A stretch of DNA of 64,000 bases from Burkholderiaceae bacterium (GCA_019751915.1 JAIEMS010000019.1:1-64000); one strand, 5' to 3'. Shown: positions 29,652 to 38,108, counted from the stretch's first letter. Program-made: numbers and translations. Notes: generated by a model not told the origin, from the sequence alone.

Positions 29652-30635
29652 TCAGGGCTGCAACACTGGCTCTGGCGGAACAAACCCCACTTCGCCGGGG
29701 CCGGGCAGAGTGCTACCGGAACCATAAATCAGGGCTTGGGGGTTGTCCTTGACACCTGCGGCCATGCGACCGACTTGGCGCGCAGCATGCCCAGCATCGT
29801 CGGCGGCGCGCTCTACGCGCACCAGCGTGACCGCATTGAGGCGCTCAAGCGAACGCGTCAGGGCTTGGCCGGTGCGCGTGGCTTGGTCCAACACGCCGTC
29901 TGGCGCGCTCAGGCGCTGGGCTGCTTGGCCGATGTGTGCAGCGGCGCTGCTCGTTTGGTTGCTGGTCTGTTGCAGCGCCTGCAAGGTTTGGCTGGTTTGT
30001 GCTGCCAATGCCGGGATGGCCTCTAGCGCCGGATCGAGCCGCTGACTGACGGTGGCATCGAGCCGCTGCCCCAGCGCCTGAAAGCTGCCTGCGGCTTGAC
30101 CGATGTTGGTTAAGGCGGTACTGATGCGCTTTTGGTTCGGCTCACTCAAAAGCTGGTTCAGCCGCTCGGTGGCCTCATCGACCCGTCCCAAAATCGCCTG
30201 CCCTTGGTCGGCCAGTTGGCTGAACGGCGACAAGTGCAGCGGCAAACGCGGCAGACCGCTCGGGCCATTGGGCAGTTTGGGCTGGGCTTCGCCAGCATCG
30301 TCGAGCAGCACATAGGCCAAGCCCGTGACACCTTGGTAGTTGAGCACAGCAAAAGTGGTCGGGGCCAAGGGCGTTTCGTCATTGATGGCAATGCGAATCA
30401 GCACATTGCCGCTGATTTGGGGGTCAAAGCCAATGTAGGTGACCTTACCCACCGCCACCCCCTTGTAGCGCACCGCCGCTTGCGGTTGCAGGCCGCTGAC
30501 ACCTTGGCGGCTGGACAGCTCGTAGGCATGGTAGCTGCCGCTGTCGCGCGTCAGCCACATCGCCAAAGTCACCACCAGTGCCGACACGATGAGCACGAAC
30601 AGGCCAGCGGCCAGAGCGTGGGATTTGTTTTCCAT
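29652..30635 (-). CDS. MlaD/MCE family lipid-transport protein
   Basis: A 327-residue inner-membrane-anchored periplasmic protein. One N-terminal helix (about 8-28) is followed by a single MCE domain (about 38-118: YHAYELSSRQGVSGLQPQAAVRYKGVAVGKV, in parts) and a long helical C-terminus rich in Gln, Leu and Thr (about 150-310). Such proteins form hexameric tunnels that carry phospholipids between membranes. The start at 30635 overlaps the stop of the ATPase gene. Longer than E. coli MlaD because of the coiled-coil tail, closer to Mce/Ttg2-like proteins. Confidence 0.9.
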   Translation of the reverse strand: MENKSHALAAGLFVLIVSALVVTLAMWLTRDSGSYHAYELSSRQGVSGLQPQAAVRYKGVAVGKVTYIGFDPQISGNVLIRIAINDETPLAPTTFAVLNYQGVTGLAYVLLDDAGEAQPKLPNGPSGLPRLPLHLSPFSQLADQGQAILGRVDEATERLNQLLSEPNQKRISTALTNIGQAAGSFQALGQRLDATVSQRLDPALEAIPALAAQTSQTLQALQQTSNQTSSAAAHIGQAAQRLSAPDGVLDQATRTGQALTRSLERLNAVTLVRVERAADDAGHAARQVGRMAAGVKDNPQALIYGSGSTLPGPGEVGFVPPEPVLQP

Positions 30636-31444
30636 CAGGGTTCCTTGGCCGAACTGAGCGGAGCCATGGCACGGCGACCGCGCTCGCCCAGAAAAAATTG
30701 TTCCGTAAACGGATGGGGAAAATGCGCCACCTCGGTCGGAGTTCCCGTGGTGATGACTCTTTTTTCGGCCAGCACGGCCACCCGCGTCGCCAGCGCAAAA
30801 AGCGTGTCCAAGTCGTGCGTGACCATCACCATCGTCACCCCCAGCAGCGTTTGCAGCTCGCGCACCAGCGTGCAAAACTCGTCGGAGCCGTGCGGATCAA
30901 GACCGGCGGTGGGTTCATCGAGCAACAACAGCGGCGGGTCCATGATGAGCGCACGCGCCAACGCCACCCGCTTGATCATGCCGCCCGACAAATCGGCCGG
31001 CATGCGCGTAGCGTGCTCAGGTTTGAGGCCGACCATTTGCAGCTTGACCATGGCAGCATCGCGCACCAAGCGGGCAGGCAAGGTGCCTTGCTCGTTCAGG
31101 GCAAAGGCAATGTTGTCGAGCACATTAAAAGCCGAAAACAGCGCACCGTGCTGAAACAGCATACCGACGCGACTGGCTGCACCCGCGCCGCCCATGTTGC
31201 GCGCAGGCTGACCCAGCACCGTCACGCTGCCGAGCGTAGGCTGCATTAGGCCCAACATTTGGCGCAGCAGCACGGTTTTGCCAGTACCGGAGCCACCGAC
31301 CAGCGCCAAAATTTCGCCGCGCTGCACCGTCAAATCTAAATTTTGGTGAACGGCAAAAGCGTGCGCCCCTTTGCCAAACACCGTGGACAAACCGGCAATT
31401 TGAACCACAGGATCGACCACAGAAGGGGCAGAGGCGGCCACCAT
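30635..31444 (-). CDS. MCE-system ABC transporter ATPase (MlaF-like)
   Basis: A 269-residue ATPase. Walker A GGSGTGKTVLLRQ, signature LSGGMIKRVALARAL (the LSGGM form is typical of MlaF), Walker B LLLLDEPTAGLDP and switch VTHDLD. It powers the permease encoded just upstream; the two genes are separated by a single base (TGAGATG). I chose the ATG at 31444 because the longer frame overlaps the permease. Confidence 0.94.
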   Translation of the reverse strand: MVAASAPSVVDPVVQIAGLSTVFGKGAHAFAVHQNLDLTVQRGEILALVGGSGTGKTVLLRQMLGLMQPTLGSVTVLGQPARNMGGAGAASRVGMLFQHGALFSAFNVLDNIAFALNEQGTLPARLVRDAAMVKLQMVGLKPEHATRMPADLSGGMIKRVALARALIMDPPLLLLDEPTAGLDPHGSDEFCTLVRELQTLLGVTMVMVTHDLDTLFALATRVAVLAEKRVITTGTPTEVAHFPHPFTEQFFLGERGRRAMAPLSSAKEP

Positions 31445-31445
31445 C

Positions 31446-32570
31446 TCAAAAACCCACTTTGCGAAAAACCACCGCAAACAGCGCATCGACCACAATCACC
31501 ATCGTGATCGAGGTCACCACCGAAGCGGTGGTGCCTTCGCCCAAACTTTGCGTATTCGGCTTGATACGCAAACCCCAGTGGCAGCCAATCAGCGCAATCA
31601 TCGAACCAAAAACCACCGACTTGGCCAAGGCCAGTGCCAAATTGCCCGTCGCCACGGCTCTGGGCAAAGCCTGAAAAAAGTAGGCCGGAGAAATCCCCAG
31701 TGCCATGTCTGCCGCCAGCATGCCCCCGGCCAAAGCCGCCAGCGTCGTCCAGACGGCAATCAAGGGCATAGCAATCGCCAACGCCAATGTGCGCGGCAGC
31801 ACCAGCCGAAACCCCAGCGGAATGCCCATCACGCGCATGGCATCAAGCTCTTCGGTCACGCGCATGACACCGATTTGGGCCGTGATAGCCGACCCGGAGC
31901 GCCCTGCCACCAAGATGGCCGCCAGCATCGGCCCGAGTTCGCGGATCAGCGAGATACCCAAAATATTGACGATAAACGCCTCGGCTCCAAACTGGCGCAG
32001 TTGCAAGCTCATCAAGTAGGCCAACACCACACCAATCAAAAAACCGACCAGCGCGGTAATCGGCAGCGCCATCGCGCCCATGCGGTAAAGATGCCCCGAA
32101 ACGTCGCGCCACGGCCCCCGGCGCGGCGCGCGCAACAGGCGCACGCTATCGAGCAGCAATTGGCCCACCAGTTGCACCAAATGGCGGGCGTGGTCAACGC
32201 CATGCAGCACCAGCACACCCAGCGTATCGACCTGATCGGCCAAGCGCCACGGCGCTGGCGGCGGCGCGGGTGTGCTGTAGCGGGCAGCACGTTCTAGCAG
32301 GTCACGCTGGCCCTCGGCCAAGGCCAAACGCTGCGGCCAAACTTGGCCCCAGTGGTTCCATAAAACTTGTGCGCCTACGTGGTCGAGCCATTGCAGCGCG
32401 CGTAAATCCCAGCCCCATTGGCCCGCAGTAGAAAACTGTGCCAATTGGCCCGACAGCGCCCGCCACTGCGCCCGCTCGCCCAACTCAGCGGCACCCCAGC
32501 GCCCTGACAGACGCACCCACGGCCCATCGGGGGCATCGGTGCGTTGCAGGCGGGGAGAAAAATCGGGCAT
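31446..32570 (-). CDS. MCE-system permease with N-terminal STAS-like domain (MlaE-like)
   Basis: A 374-residue protein. Residues about 10-100 resemble a STAS/MlaB-like domain (VRLSGRWGAAELGERAQW, later WDLRALQWLDHVGAQVL). From about 150 there is an MlaE permease with five or six helices and the motifs IVNILGISLIRELGPML and AGRSGSAITAQIGVMRVTEELDAM. In E. coli MlaB and MlaE are separate; here they are fused, a known arrangement in other bacteria. First gene of the four-gene MCE operon. Start at 32570 because an upstream ATG adds a non-conserved tail. Confidence 0.92.
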   Translation of the reverse strand: MPDFSPRLQRTDAPDGPWVRLSGRWGAAELGERAQWRALSGQLAQFSTAGQWGWDLRALQWLDHVGAQVLWNHWGQVWPQRLALAEGQRDLLERAARYSTPAPPPAPWRLADQVDTLGVLVLHGVDHARHLVQLVGQLLLDSVRLLRAPRRGPWRDVSGHLYRMGAMALPITALVGFLIGVVLAYLMSLQLRQFGAEAFIVNILGISLIRELGPMLAAILVAGRSGSAITAQIGVMRVTEELDAMRVMGIPLGFRLVLPRTLALAIAMPLIAVWTTLAALAGGMLAADMALGISPAYFFQALPRAVATGNLALALAKSVVFGSMIALIGCHWGLRIKPNTQSLGEGTTASVVTSITMVIVVDALFAVVFRKVGF

Positions 32571-32654
32571 AAAAAAGAATGCAGTAGCACCACATAGTAG
32601 CGTGTGCTTGCCAAGGCAGGGAAACCCCCAATGCCCTGCGCCCAAGGCCCTATT

Positions 32655-32798
32655 ACATTAGTGCCACTCGACGGCGCACCCAGTGCAGCCCAACGAGGGG
32701 CCGAGGAGACAACCTACAAGCTACAACCACATTCAAAGCATCCGTTATGAGATGCAGCCTTGCAAGGGCGCCAACTTTCATGTTGGCGCCTTTTTTTT
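32655..32798 (+). ncRNA. Candidate small RNA between MCE operon and TPR gene
   Basis: A strong plus-strand terminator (32767-32798) lies in a 257-base gap where both flanking genes run on the minus strand, so nothing annotated would need it. An unannotated transcript of roughly 100-145 nt ending there is the simplest explanation. TATTAC at 32651-32656 could be a -10 box but no good -35 was found. There is no convincing short ORF. The 5' end is a guess. Confidence 0.35.
32767..32798 (+). terminator. Strong plus-strand intrinsic terminator with no known upstream gene
   Basis: GGCGCCAAC (32767-32775) and GTTGGCGCC (32782-32790) form a perfect 9-bp stem around TTTCAT, followed by T8. On the minus strand no T-tract follows the hairpin. 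Confidence 0.85.
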
Positions 32799-32827
32799 GT
32801 CTGCCTATCGCCTCAAACCTCAGAGGC

Positions 32828-34597
32828 TCAATTCGGGGCAGCCTCCGAGGTGGCGACGACCACGCTCACCTCGGCAACCGGGGTGCCGGGGGGCGTTTGT
32901 GCCTCAGCGCCCAACGACGGGTTCGAGGGTGCCATGGTCGGTTGCAATGGCGGCGAGTCCATCCCCCGCAGGCTCACACCCCCAGACTGGCGCATATTGC
33001 GGTCACCCAGCACGGGCTTGTTGTGTGCGGTGCCGAGTTTTTGCCGCCAAGGCTCCAGAATTTTTCCCAACTCAGCGGCATTGGGGATGTCGGCCTCGTA
33101 GCGTTTGAGCACCCGCCACGCCGTTTCAATCATTTTGGCGTTCAAGCTGGCAACGCCTGCGCTCGTCAAAACTTCGACCGACTTGCCCGGATCGCCAGAG
33201 CGACTGTGGGCTAGCCCTTGGTCTAATTGCCACAGCACTTGGGTGTTGCTTGACGACAGAACCTCGCAGTAAACGGGGTGCTTTTTGGCCGCCCCCATCA
33301 ACAGTTCAGACATGGCCTTGGAGGTTGCAAAACGCAAGCCAATTTTGTGCACCACGGCTTGGGCATCGGGCAGCACAATGTCGCCGGTCGAGAGCAACGC
33401 AAACACCGACAGCACATTGCAGGCCGCCTCAAAATCAAAATCAGGCTCCAAGATCGCAGCGGTCAGCACCGCCAGCGCCTCGAGCGCAGGCTCCACGCCC
33501 AACTCTAAAAATACGTCCAGCACATGCAGCGTTTCTGTCATGCGCCGCATCCGCACCGACTCGGGATTGCGCTCGGCCATCGTCCGCAGGTCTTGCATGA
33601 AGCCGCGAAATTGCTTGGGTTCGTCGATCTCAAAGCGCTGCATTGCCAGCAAGGTGAGCGTTTGGGCATCAAACATCTTGGAACCCAATCCCAGCCGGGT
33701 CGAGCGCTCCAAAAAGCCAATGGCCTCGTCTTTATCGCCCAGATAAAACGCCAGCATGCCGTGGCGCTGCAAGCGTGCAACCGACGAGGGCGTGATGTCG
33801 GTGGCCGACTTGTATGCTGTCAGCGCTTCTTCAAACTGGCCCAACTCCATCAGGGAGCGGGCCATGTTGTCCCAAGCGTCGGCGTAATTGGGGCCGTCTT
33901 GTAGCAAGCTCTCTAACAAAGGTTTGGCTTTGTACGGCTCACCCAGCTCCAGTTGCACCCGGGCCAAGCCCAAACGGGCCCAAGGCTCTGGCTGGGCCGC
34001 GACCATCGCCTCGTAGAGCTTTTGCGCCAAATCAAACCGCGCTAAACGCAGCAACAGCTCTGCCCCTACGCGGGCCGCAAACGGCCAGTATTCGCCCCGG
34101 GCATCAAAGCGCTCCAAGCACAAACGCGCCGCCTGAAAAAACCGCTGCTCCTCAATGGCTTGGTAAATATCTTGCAGCGCCACTTTGCGTTTGCGCGCTT
34201 GGGCAATGCGGTCCATCAGGCGCGCTGCGGTAAAGGGCTTGAGCAAATAGCAATCAAGCATCGACTCGGCTGCCTCCGAGACTTTGGCGTACGAGGCCTC
34301 GGGGGTGACCATGATGAAGATCGTCGTCAAGGGCAACATACCGCCACGGCGCAGATCGTCCAGCAGCTCTTGGCCGGTGACCGACTCCTGTGGAAAGTCC
34401 TGTTCGCACAGCACAATGTCAAAGGTTTGTGCCTCTAGGTGCTTGCGCGCGTCACTGGCGCGCGAGGCCTGTCGGATCGAGCGCACTCCCAGCTCGCGCA
34501 GTTGCGCGCCCATGACACTGCGGGTGGTGGTATTGGCATCGGCCACCAAAGCGGTGGCTTGGCTAAAGTCGTTGGTTAGGGATCGGTTCCAGCTCAT
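32828..34597 (-). CDS. TPR protein with N-terminal receiver-like domain
   Basis: A 589-residue cytoplasmic protein. Residues about 10-130 form a response-regulator receiver: D20 in VADAN, VT in FIMVTPEAS and the K in LLKPF are kept, but the phosphorylation position reads VLCEQDFP, with Glu65 where Asp is usual. This suggests a pseudo-receiver. Residues 150-400 hold TPR-like helical repeats (ARLGLARVQLELGEPYKAKPLLESLL, in parts), and the tail is low-complexity Pro/Ser. I chose the ATG at 34597; a GTG at 34642 is also possible. Partners unknown. Confidence 0.83.
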   Translation of the reverse strand: MSWNRSLTNDFSQATALVADANTTTRSVMGAQLRELGVRSIRQASRASDARKHLEAQTFDIVLCEQDFPQESVTGQELLDDLRRGGMLPLTTIFIMVTPEASYAKVSEAAESMLDCYLLKPFTAARLMDRIAQARKRKVALQDIYQAIEEQRFFQAARLCLERFDARGEYWPFAARVGAELLLRLARFDLAQKLYEAMVAAQPEPWARLGLARVQLELGEPYKAKPLLESLLQDGPNYADAWDNMARSLMELGQFEEALTAYKSATDITPSSVARLQRHGMLAFYLGDKDEAIGFLERSTRLGLGSKMFDAQTLTLLAMQRFEIDEPKQFRGFMQDLRTMAERNPESVRMRRMTETLHVLDVFLELGVEPALEALAVLTAAILEPDFDFEAACNVLSVFALLSTGDIVLPDAQAVVHKIGLRFATSKAMSELLMGAAKKHPVYCEVLSSSNTQVLWQLDQGLAHSRSGDPGKSVEVLTSAGVASLNAKMIETAWRVLKRYEADIPNAAELGKILEPWRQKLGTAHNKPVLGDRNMRQSGGVSLRGMDSPPLQPTMAPSNPSLGAEAQTPPGTPVAEVSVVVATSEAAPN

Positions 34598-34669
34598 AAC
34601 CCGATTTTGCCCCGACAACGCTACGGTATGAATTGGGTTCACGGCCCCACGCCCTCAAAATTGCTTTAC

Positions 34670-34732
34670 TATCTATTCACTTAAATACATAACCTATTGA
34701 TAAAAAAGATATTTTTCTATTTTTATCTATTC
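34670..34732. promoter_or_regulatory. AT-rich putative operator/promoter before the HipA/YjjJ-like gene
   Basis: An inverted repeat GATAAAAA (34699-34706) and TTTTTATC (34720-34727), and a direct repeat TATCTATTC at 34670-34678 and 34724-34732, lie just upstream of a gene with an N-terminal HTH. The layout suggests autoregulation, as in HipBA operons; this is inference. Confidence 0.35.
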
Positions 34733-34744
34733 TGACAACGATTC

Positions 34745-35101
34745 ATGACGGCCCTTAATGAAACCACCGCCAAGCTCCTTCAAGCCCTGCGCCGCCAAGG
34801 TAGCGTGCTTTCGAGCACCGAACTGCAAAATTTGCTGGGCGTGAGCCAACCAACCGTCTCGCGCGCGCTAGCGCCGTTGATTCAATCGGGGCGGGTGCAA
34901 AAAGTGGGGGCGGCACGCTCGCAGCGCTACGTATTGGCACGCCATGTGCCCGGTGTTGGTAGCCAAGTGCAGGTCATGCGTGTGGACACGAAAGGCCAGC
35001 CCTCGCCCTTTGCCCGCATGGTGGCGCTAGAGGGGGGGCTTTTTGGATTGATGAGACCGATGGTGTCAGTGCCCGGCACGATGGGCTACCGTGGTTTTTA
35101 G
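34745..35101 (+). CDS. N-terminal fragment of HipA/YjjJ-like protein (HTH part)
   Basis: A 118-residue product if no frameshift occurs. Residues 5-65 are a winged helix-turn-helix of the YjjJ N-terminus; after about residue 98 the sequence (FGLMRPMVSVPGTMGYRGF) is out-of-frame and not conserved. Alone it could still bind DNA and repress the gene. Confidence 0.55.
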   Translation: MTALNETTAKLLQALRRQGSVLSSTELQNLLGVSQPTVSRALAPLIQSGRVQKVGAARSQRYVLARHVPGVGSQVQVMRVDTKGQPSPFARMVALEGGLFGLMRPMVSVPGTMGYRGF

Positions 35102-35106
35102 ACGAT

Positions 35107-36084
35107 ATGCGCCCGCAAGGGTTCATGGGCCGCACCTTTGCCCATGCCCACCCCGAGCTACAACTGGGCAGCGACCCGCGCCACTGGAGCGACGATGACA
35201 CCCTGCGGGCCATGGCCTTGTACGGCGACGATTTGCCGGGCAACTTGATTGTGGGCGAAGCGGCGTTTCAGCGCTTTTACAGCCTGCCCGAGCGCGCTTC
35301 GCGGGCTGCTTCTGAGATCGACTACCCCCACTTGGCCGAACAAGCCATGCAGGGCACCCATCCCGGTTCCTCGGCGGGGGGCGAGCAGCCCAAGTTTTGT
35401 ACTTTGACGGCGGGGCGGCACGTCATCGTCAAGTTCTCGCCTGCGGGCGATGCCCCTGCCGAGCAGCGCACCCGCGATTTGCTGGTCTGTGAACATTTGG
35501 CGCTGCAAACGCTGGCACAGGCAGGGCTACCGGCTGCGCGCACCCAACTTTTCATGGGAGCAGGCCGGGTATTTTTGGAGTCTGAGCGCTTTGACCGTAC
35601 CCCACAAGCCAGCGACGATACCTACGGGCTGGGGGGGCGCATTGGCATGGTGTCGTTGCAGGTCTATAACGCCGAGTACGTGGGCGATATGGACAACTGG
35701 GCCGCGACCGCCAACCGTATGGCAACGCGCCAGCTGTTGACCGCCGCCGATGCCCGCACCCTGCGCCTGCTCGAAGCCTACGGTCAGCTCATCGCCAACA
35801 CCGACCGGCACTACGGCAACATCTCGCTGATTCTTCAAAACGACGACTGGGCACTTTCGCCCACTTACGACATGCTGCCCATGCTCTACGCCCCGGTCGG
35901 CGGCGAACTGGTAGCGCGTGATTTTGCCGCCCGGCCCTTGCAACCGACCACCGCCACCTTGCCCGAGTGGACGCAGGCCAAGGCGCTAGCGGCAGACTTT
36001 TGGCAACGTGCCGCGCAAGACCCACGGATTTCGGCAGGGTTTCGGGCCATTGCAGCGCAGAATTTTGACCTTATAGGCCGATAG
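35107..36084 (+). CDS. C-terminal fragment of HipA/YjjJ-like protein (kinase part)
   Basis: A 325-residue frame that holds the complete HipA C-terminal kinase region with all catalytic motifs. The ATG at 35107 lies within what would be codon MRPQGF of the full protein; the frame is open upstream to the G-run. Independent translation from here is possible but no good ribosome site is visible. The final codons and stop overlap a repeat copy at 36076. Confidence 0.6.
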   Translation: MRPQGFMGRTFAHAHPELQLGSDPRHWSDDDTLRAMALYGDDLPGNLIVGEAAFQRFYSLPERASRAASEIDYPHLAEQAMQGTHPGSSAGGEQPKFCTLTAGRHVIVKFSPAGDAPAEQRTRDLLVCEHLALQTLAQAGLPAARTQLFMGAGRVFLESERFDRTPQASDDTYGLGGRIGMVSLQVYNAEYVGDMDNWAATANRMATRQLLTAADARTLRLLEAYGQLIANTDRHYGNISLILQNDDWALSPTYDMLPMLYAPVGGELVARDFAARPLQPTTATLPEWTQAKALAADFWQRAAQDPRISAGFRAIAAQNFDLIGR

Positions 36085-36127
36085 CCCTTACCCAGTAACC
36101 ACCAGCAGCTATTAATTTAGGAGCTAC
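36076..36127 (-). repeat. Interspersed repeat copy at the 3' end of the YjjJ-like gene
   Basis: On the minus strand: GTAGCTCCTAAATTAATAGC, then TGCTGGTGG, then GTAAGGGCTATCGGCC. It matches the copy at 37999 closely and supplies the last codons and the stop of the kinase gene. Confidence 0.8.
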
Positions 36128-36142
36128 CTATCACGGAAAAGG

Positions 36143-36643
36143 TCAAAAAATATCGACCTTCAGGTAGTTAGCGCCGGGCACTGGGTTGTGGTAGTAGGGT
36201 GGAATTTCCTCAAACCCTAGGTCAGCGTAGAGTGCGCGGGCCGACTCCATCTCATCGAGGGTGTCGAGCAGCACGCAGGCGTAACCGGCTTGGCGCGCCG
36301 CATCGAGGATCGCCTCGGCCAGTTGCCGCCCCAATCCCAAACCCCGAAAGGCCGAGCGCACATACAGGCGCTTCATTTCACTGGCGTTGGGGTAATCGGC
36401 ACTGTCGAGCGGGCGCAAAGCGCAGCAACCGGCCACCGCACCGTCCACCCGTGCCAGCAAAAGCTGGCCCCGTGGCGGCGCGTAATCGCCCGGAAGCTGG
36501 GCCAGTTCAGCATCAAAGTTCTGAAAACCCAAATCCAACCCCAGTCGGTCGGCATATTCACGAAACAGGCCGCGCAAAATGTCCAGCTCTTGGGCGTTGG
36601 CAGGGGGCAACAGGGTGATAAGGGGCGTGTCCACGGCACTCAC
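36143..36643 (-). CDS. GNAT family N-acetyltransferase
   Basis: A 166-residue acetyltransferase of the GCN5 fold. The acetyl-CoA pyrophosphate-binding loop is RSAFRGLGLGRQLAEAIL (Q/R-x-x-G-x-G/A), preceded by LLLARVDGAVAGCCALRPL and followed by LDTLDEMESARALYADLGFEE. The substrate cannot be told. It is a single minus-strand gene downstream of the cytochrome b gene. Confidence 0.9.
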   Translation of the reverse strand: MSAVDTPLITLLPPANAQELDILRGLFREYADRLGLDLGFQNFDAELAQLPGDYAPPRGQLLLARVDGAVAGCCALRPLDSADYPNASEMKRLYVRSAFRGLGLGRQLAEAILDAARQAGYACVLLDTLDEMESARALYADLGFEEIPPYYHNPVPGANYLKVDIF

Positions 36644-36675
36644 GGATCAACATTGAAACGTGCAGTGTAGTGGTG

Positions 36676-37341
36676 TTAATTGCCCAACTGCACCAACCAC
36701 CCCACCGCAGCACTGCACAACAGCAACACCACCAGCGCCACACTGCGCGAAACGGCATCGTCGCGCGAGGCAGGTGCCGCATGGGTCAAAACTTTATCGC
36801 CCAGCAGCATCGGGCGCACCAACGCCTTCTTTTTGACACGCACGTAAAAAACAATCGCCAACAAATGCAAAGCCACCAAGCCCAAAATAAGGTACTGACC
36901 AGGCCCCTTGTGGTAGCTGGTAGCTTGGCTGACCCAGTCGCCGGAAACCAAGGAAGTCAACGGGCCAGCAGAGGCGATTTCATCGTCACTGAACAAACCA
37001 CTGAACACTTGCAACCCCAGCACCCCCAACAAGCCAAACACCGACAACGCCCCAGTGGGGCTGTGCCCGACCTCATCGTCAGGATGGGTTTGGCCGCGCA
37101 GGTAGCGCAACAACCGTGCAGGCGAATAGACAAAAGCCACAAAACGCGACCAACGCCCCCCCACCAAGCCCCAGACCAACCGAAACAACAGCAGCGCCAG
37201 CACCGCATAGCCGAAACGAAAATGCCAGAGCATCGCGTTGCCGCCCACTTTGGCGCTCACCACCAAAGCCACGATGGATACGGCCAAAGACCAATGAAAA
37301 AGACGGGTCGGTAGATCCCAAATACGAACGGTTTGATGCAT
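36676..37341 (-). CDS. Cytochrome b561-type membrane protein
   Basis: A 221-residue di-haem cytochrome b. It starts MHQTVRIWDLPTRLFHW and has four core helices plus a C-terminal helix; likely haem ligands are His16 (FHW), His40 (LWHF) and two in the later helices (YHKG, ALHLL). Such proteins pass electrons between the quinone pool and periplasmic carriers. It is divergent from the cytochrome c' gene across a 179-base shared control region, and the two commonly occur as a pair. The start at 37341 avoids a non-conserved upstream extension. Confidence 0.9.
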   Translation of the reverse strand: MHQTVRIWDLPTRLFHWSLAVSIVALVVSAKVGGNAMLWHFRFGYAVLALLLFRLVWGLVGGRWSRFVAFVYSPARLLRYLRGQTHPDDEVGHSPTGALSVFGLLGVLGLQVFSGLFSDDEIASAGPLTSLVSGDWVSQATSYHKGPGQYLILGLVALHLLAIVFYVRVKKKALVRPMLLGDKVLTHAAPASRDDAVSRSVALVVLLLCSAAVGWLVQLGN

Positions 37342-37520
37342 GGAGCGAGGTCGCCACAGGGGGCGCGGAGCAAATCTAAAGAAAAAGTCCCGGCGAGCAC
37401 ATGCCGGAACTTCACGGAAATCAGGGGCTCTGAGGGGGGTCGTCCTAAGTGACCCATCGGCCATACTGCGACACGCAACGCTGCGCTTTTGTTCCGTTGC
37501 ATTTCAAGAAAGACTATTCC

Positions 37521-37976
37521 ATGAAAATCCTTACCCTGCTTGCTCTGGCCGCAGCCGCTGCCACCGCCTCCGTGCCCGCCGCCGCCCAATTCGCTAAAGC
37601 CGAAGACGCTATCAAGTACCGCCAATCGAGCTTCTCTGTGCTGGGCCACCACTTTGGTCGTTTGGGCGCGATGGTCAACGGCAAGGTTGCTTTTGATGCC
37701 AAAGCGGCCCAAGAAAATGCCGACATCGTCGCCATGATGGCCAAATTGCCCGCTGCCGGTTTTGGCGCTGGCACCGACCACGGCGCGCCCACCAAGGCCA
37801 AGCCTGAAATCTGGACAGAACAAGCCAAGTTCAAGGAACACGCCGACAAAATGGAGACCGAAACCGCCAAGCTGGCCGTAGCGGCCCGTACCGGCCATCT
37901 GGACACCCTGAAAGCCGCTTTTGGCGATGCCGCCAAGACCTGCAAGGCCTGCCACGACGCTTACCGCAACAAGTAA
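37521..37976 (+). CDS. Cytochrome c' (class II)
   Basis: A 151-residue periplasmic haem protein. The signal peptide (residues 1-22, ending PAAAQ) is followed by a four-helix bundle starting FAKAEDAIKYRQSSFSVLGHHFGRLGAM, and the haem site sits at the C-terminus, C141-K-A-C144-H145, as usual for cytochrome c'. The family binds NO and CO and is linked to nitrosative stress protection. It has its own terminator at 38043. The nearby cytochrome b is the likely redox partner. Confidence 0.95.
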   Translation: MKILTLLALAAAAATASVPAAAQFAKAEDAIKYRQSSFSVLGHHFGRLGAMVNGKVAFDAKAAQENADIVAMMAKLPAAGFGAGTDHGAPTKAKPEIWTEQAKFKEHADKMETETAKLAVAARTGHLDTLKAAFGDAAKTCKACHDAYRNK

Positions 37977-37998
37977 AGCGCTAACGAAGTCGTCTGCA

Positions 37999-38058
37999 TT
38001 GCTACTAATTTAATAGCTAGAGACTAAGGCCTTACAAGGGCTAATGGCCGATTTGGTT
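37999..38058 (+). repeat. Interspersed repeat copy downstream of cytochrome c'
   Basis: TTGCTACTAATTTAATAGC, then TAGAGACTAAGGCCTTAC, then AAGGGCTAATGGCCGATTTGG is a complete-looking copy. Its right end forms the left arm of the cytochrome c' terminator. Confidence 0.82.
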
Positions 38059-38076
38059 TCCAATCGGCCATTTTTT
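38043..38076 (+). terminator. Rho-independent terminator of cytochrome c'
   Basis: AATGGCCGATT (38043-38053) pairs with AATCGGCCATT (38062-38072) around TGGTTTCC and ends in a T-tract. Confidence 0.88.
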
Positions 38077-38108
38077 ATGCTGCAAGCGCCTTGCAGCGCG
38101 AGGTTGGC

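Larger units (their letters stand above)
34745..36084 (+). pseudogene. HipA-family serine kinase, YjjJ-like, interrupted by a frameshift at G7
   Basis: Two frames together make one YjjJ-type protein of about 446 residues: an N-terminal winged HTH (LLGVSQPTVSRALAPLIQSGRV) and a HipA-type kinase domain with GGEQPKF, HVIVKFSP, the catalytic loop ANTDRHYGNISL and LSPTYDMLPM. The frame breaks at a run of seven G at 35032-35038: one more G, or a -1 ribosomal slip, restores WIDETDGVSARHDGLPWFLDDMRPQGF in frame. The zero-frame phasing is G GGG GGG, a legitimate -1 slippery heptamer. It may be phase variable, programmed, decayed, or a sequencing error. Confidence 0.8.

Noticed and set aside
32690-32730. 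SAH-riboswitch-like GAGGGGCCGAGGAG string
   Set aside because: It resembles the 5' block of that riboswitch only slightly, lacks the matching downstream block, and no methionine-cycle gene follows on that strand.
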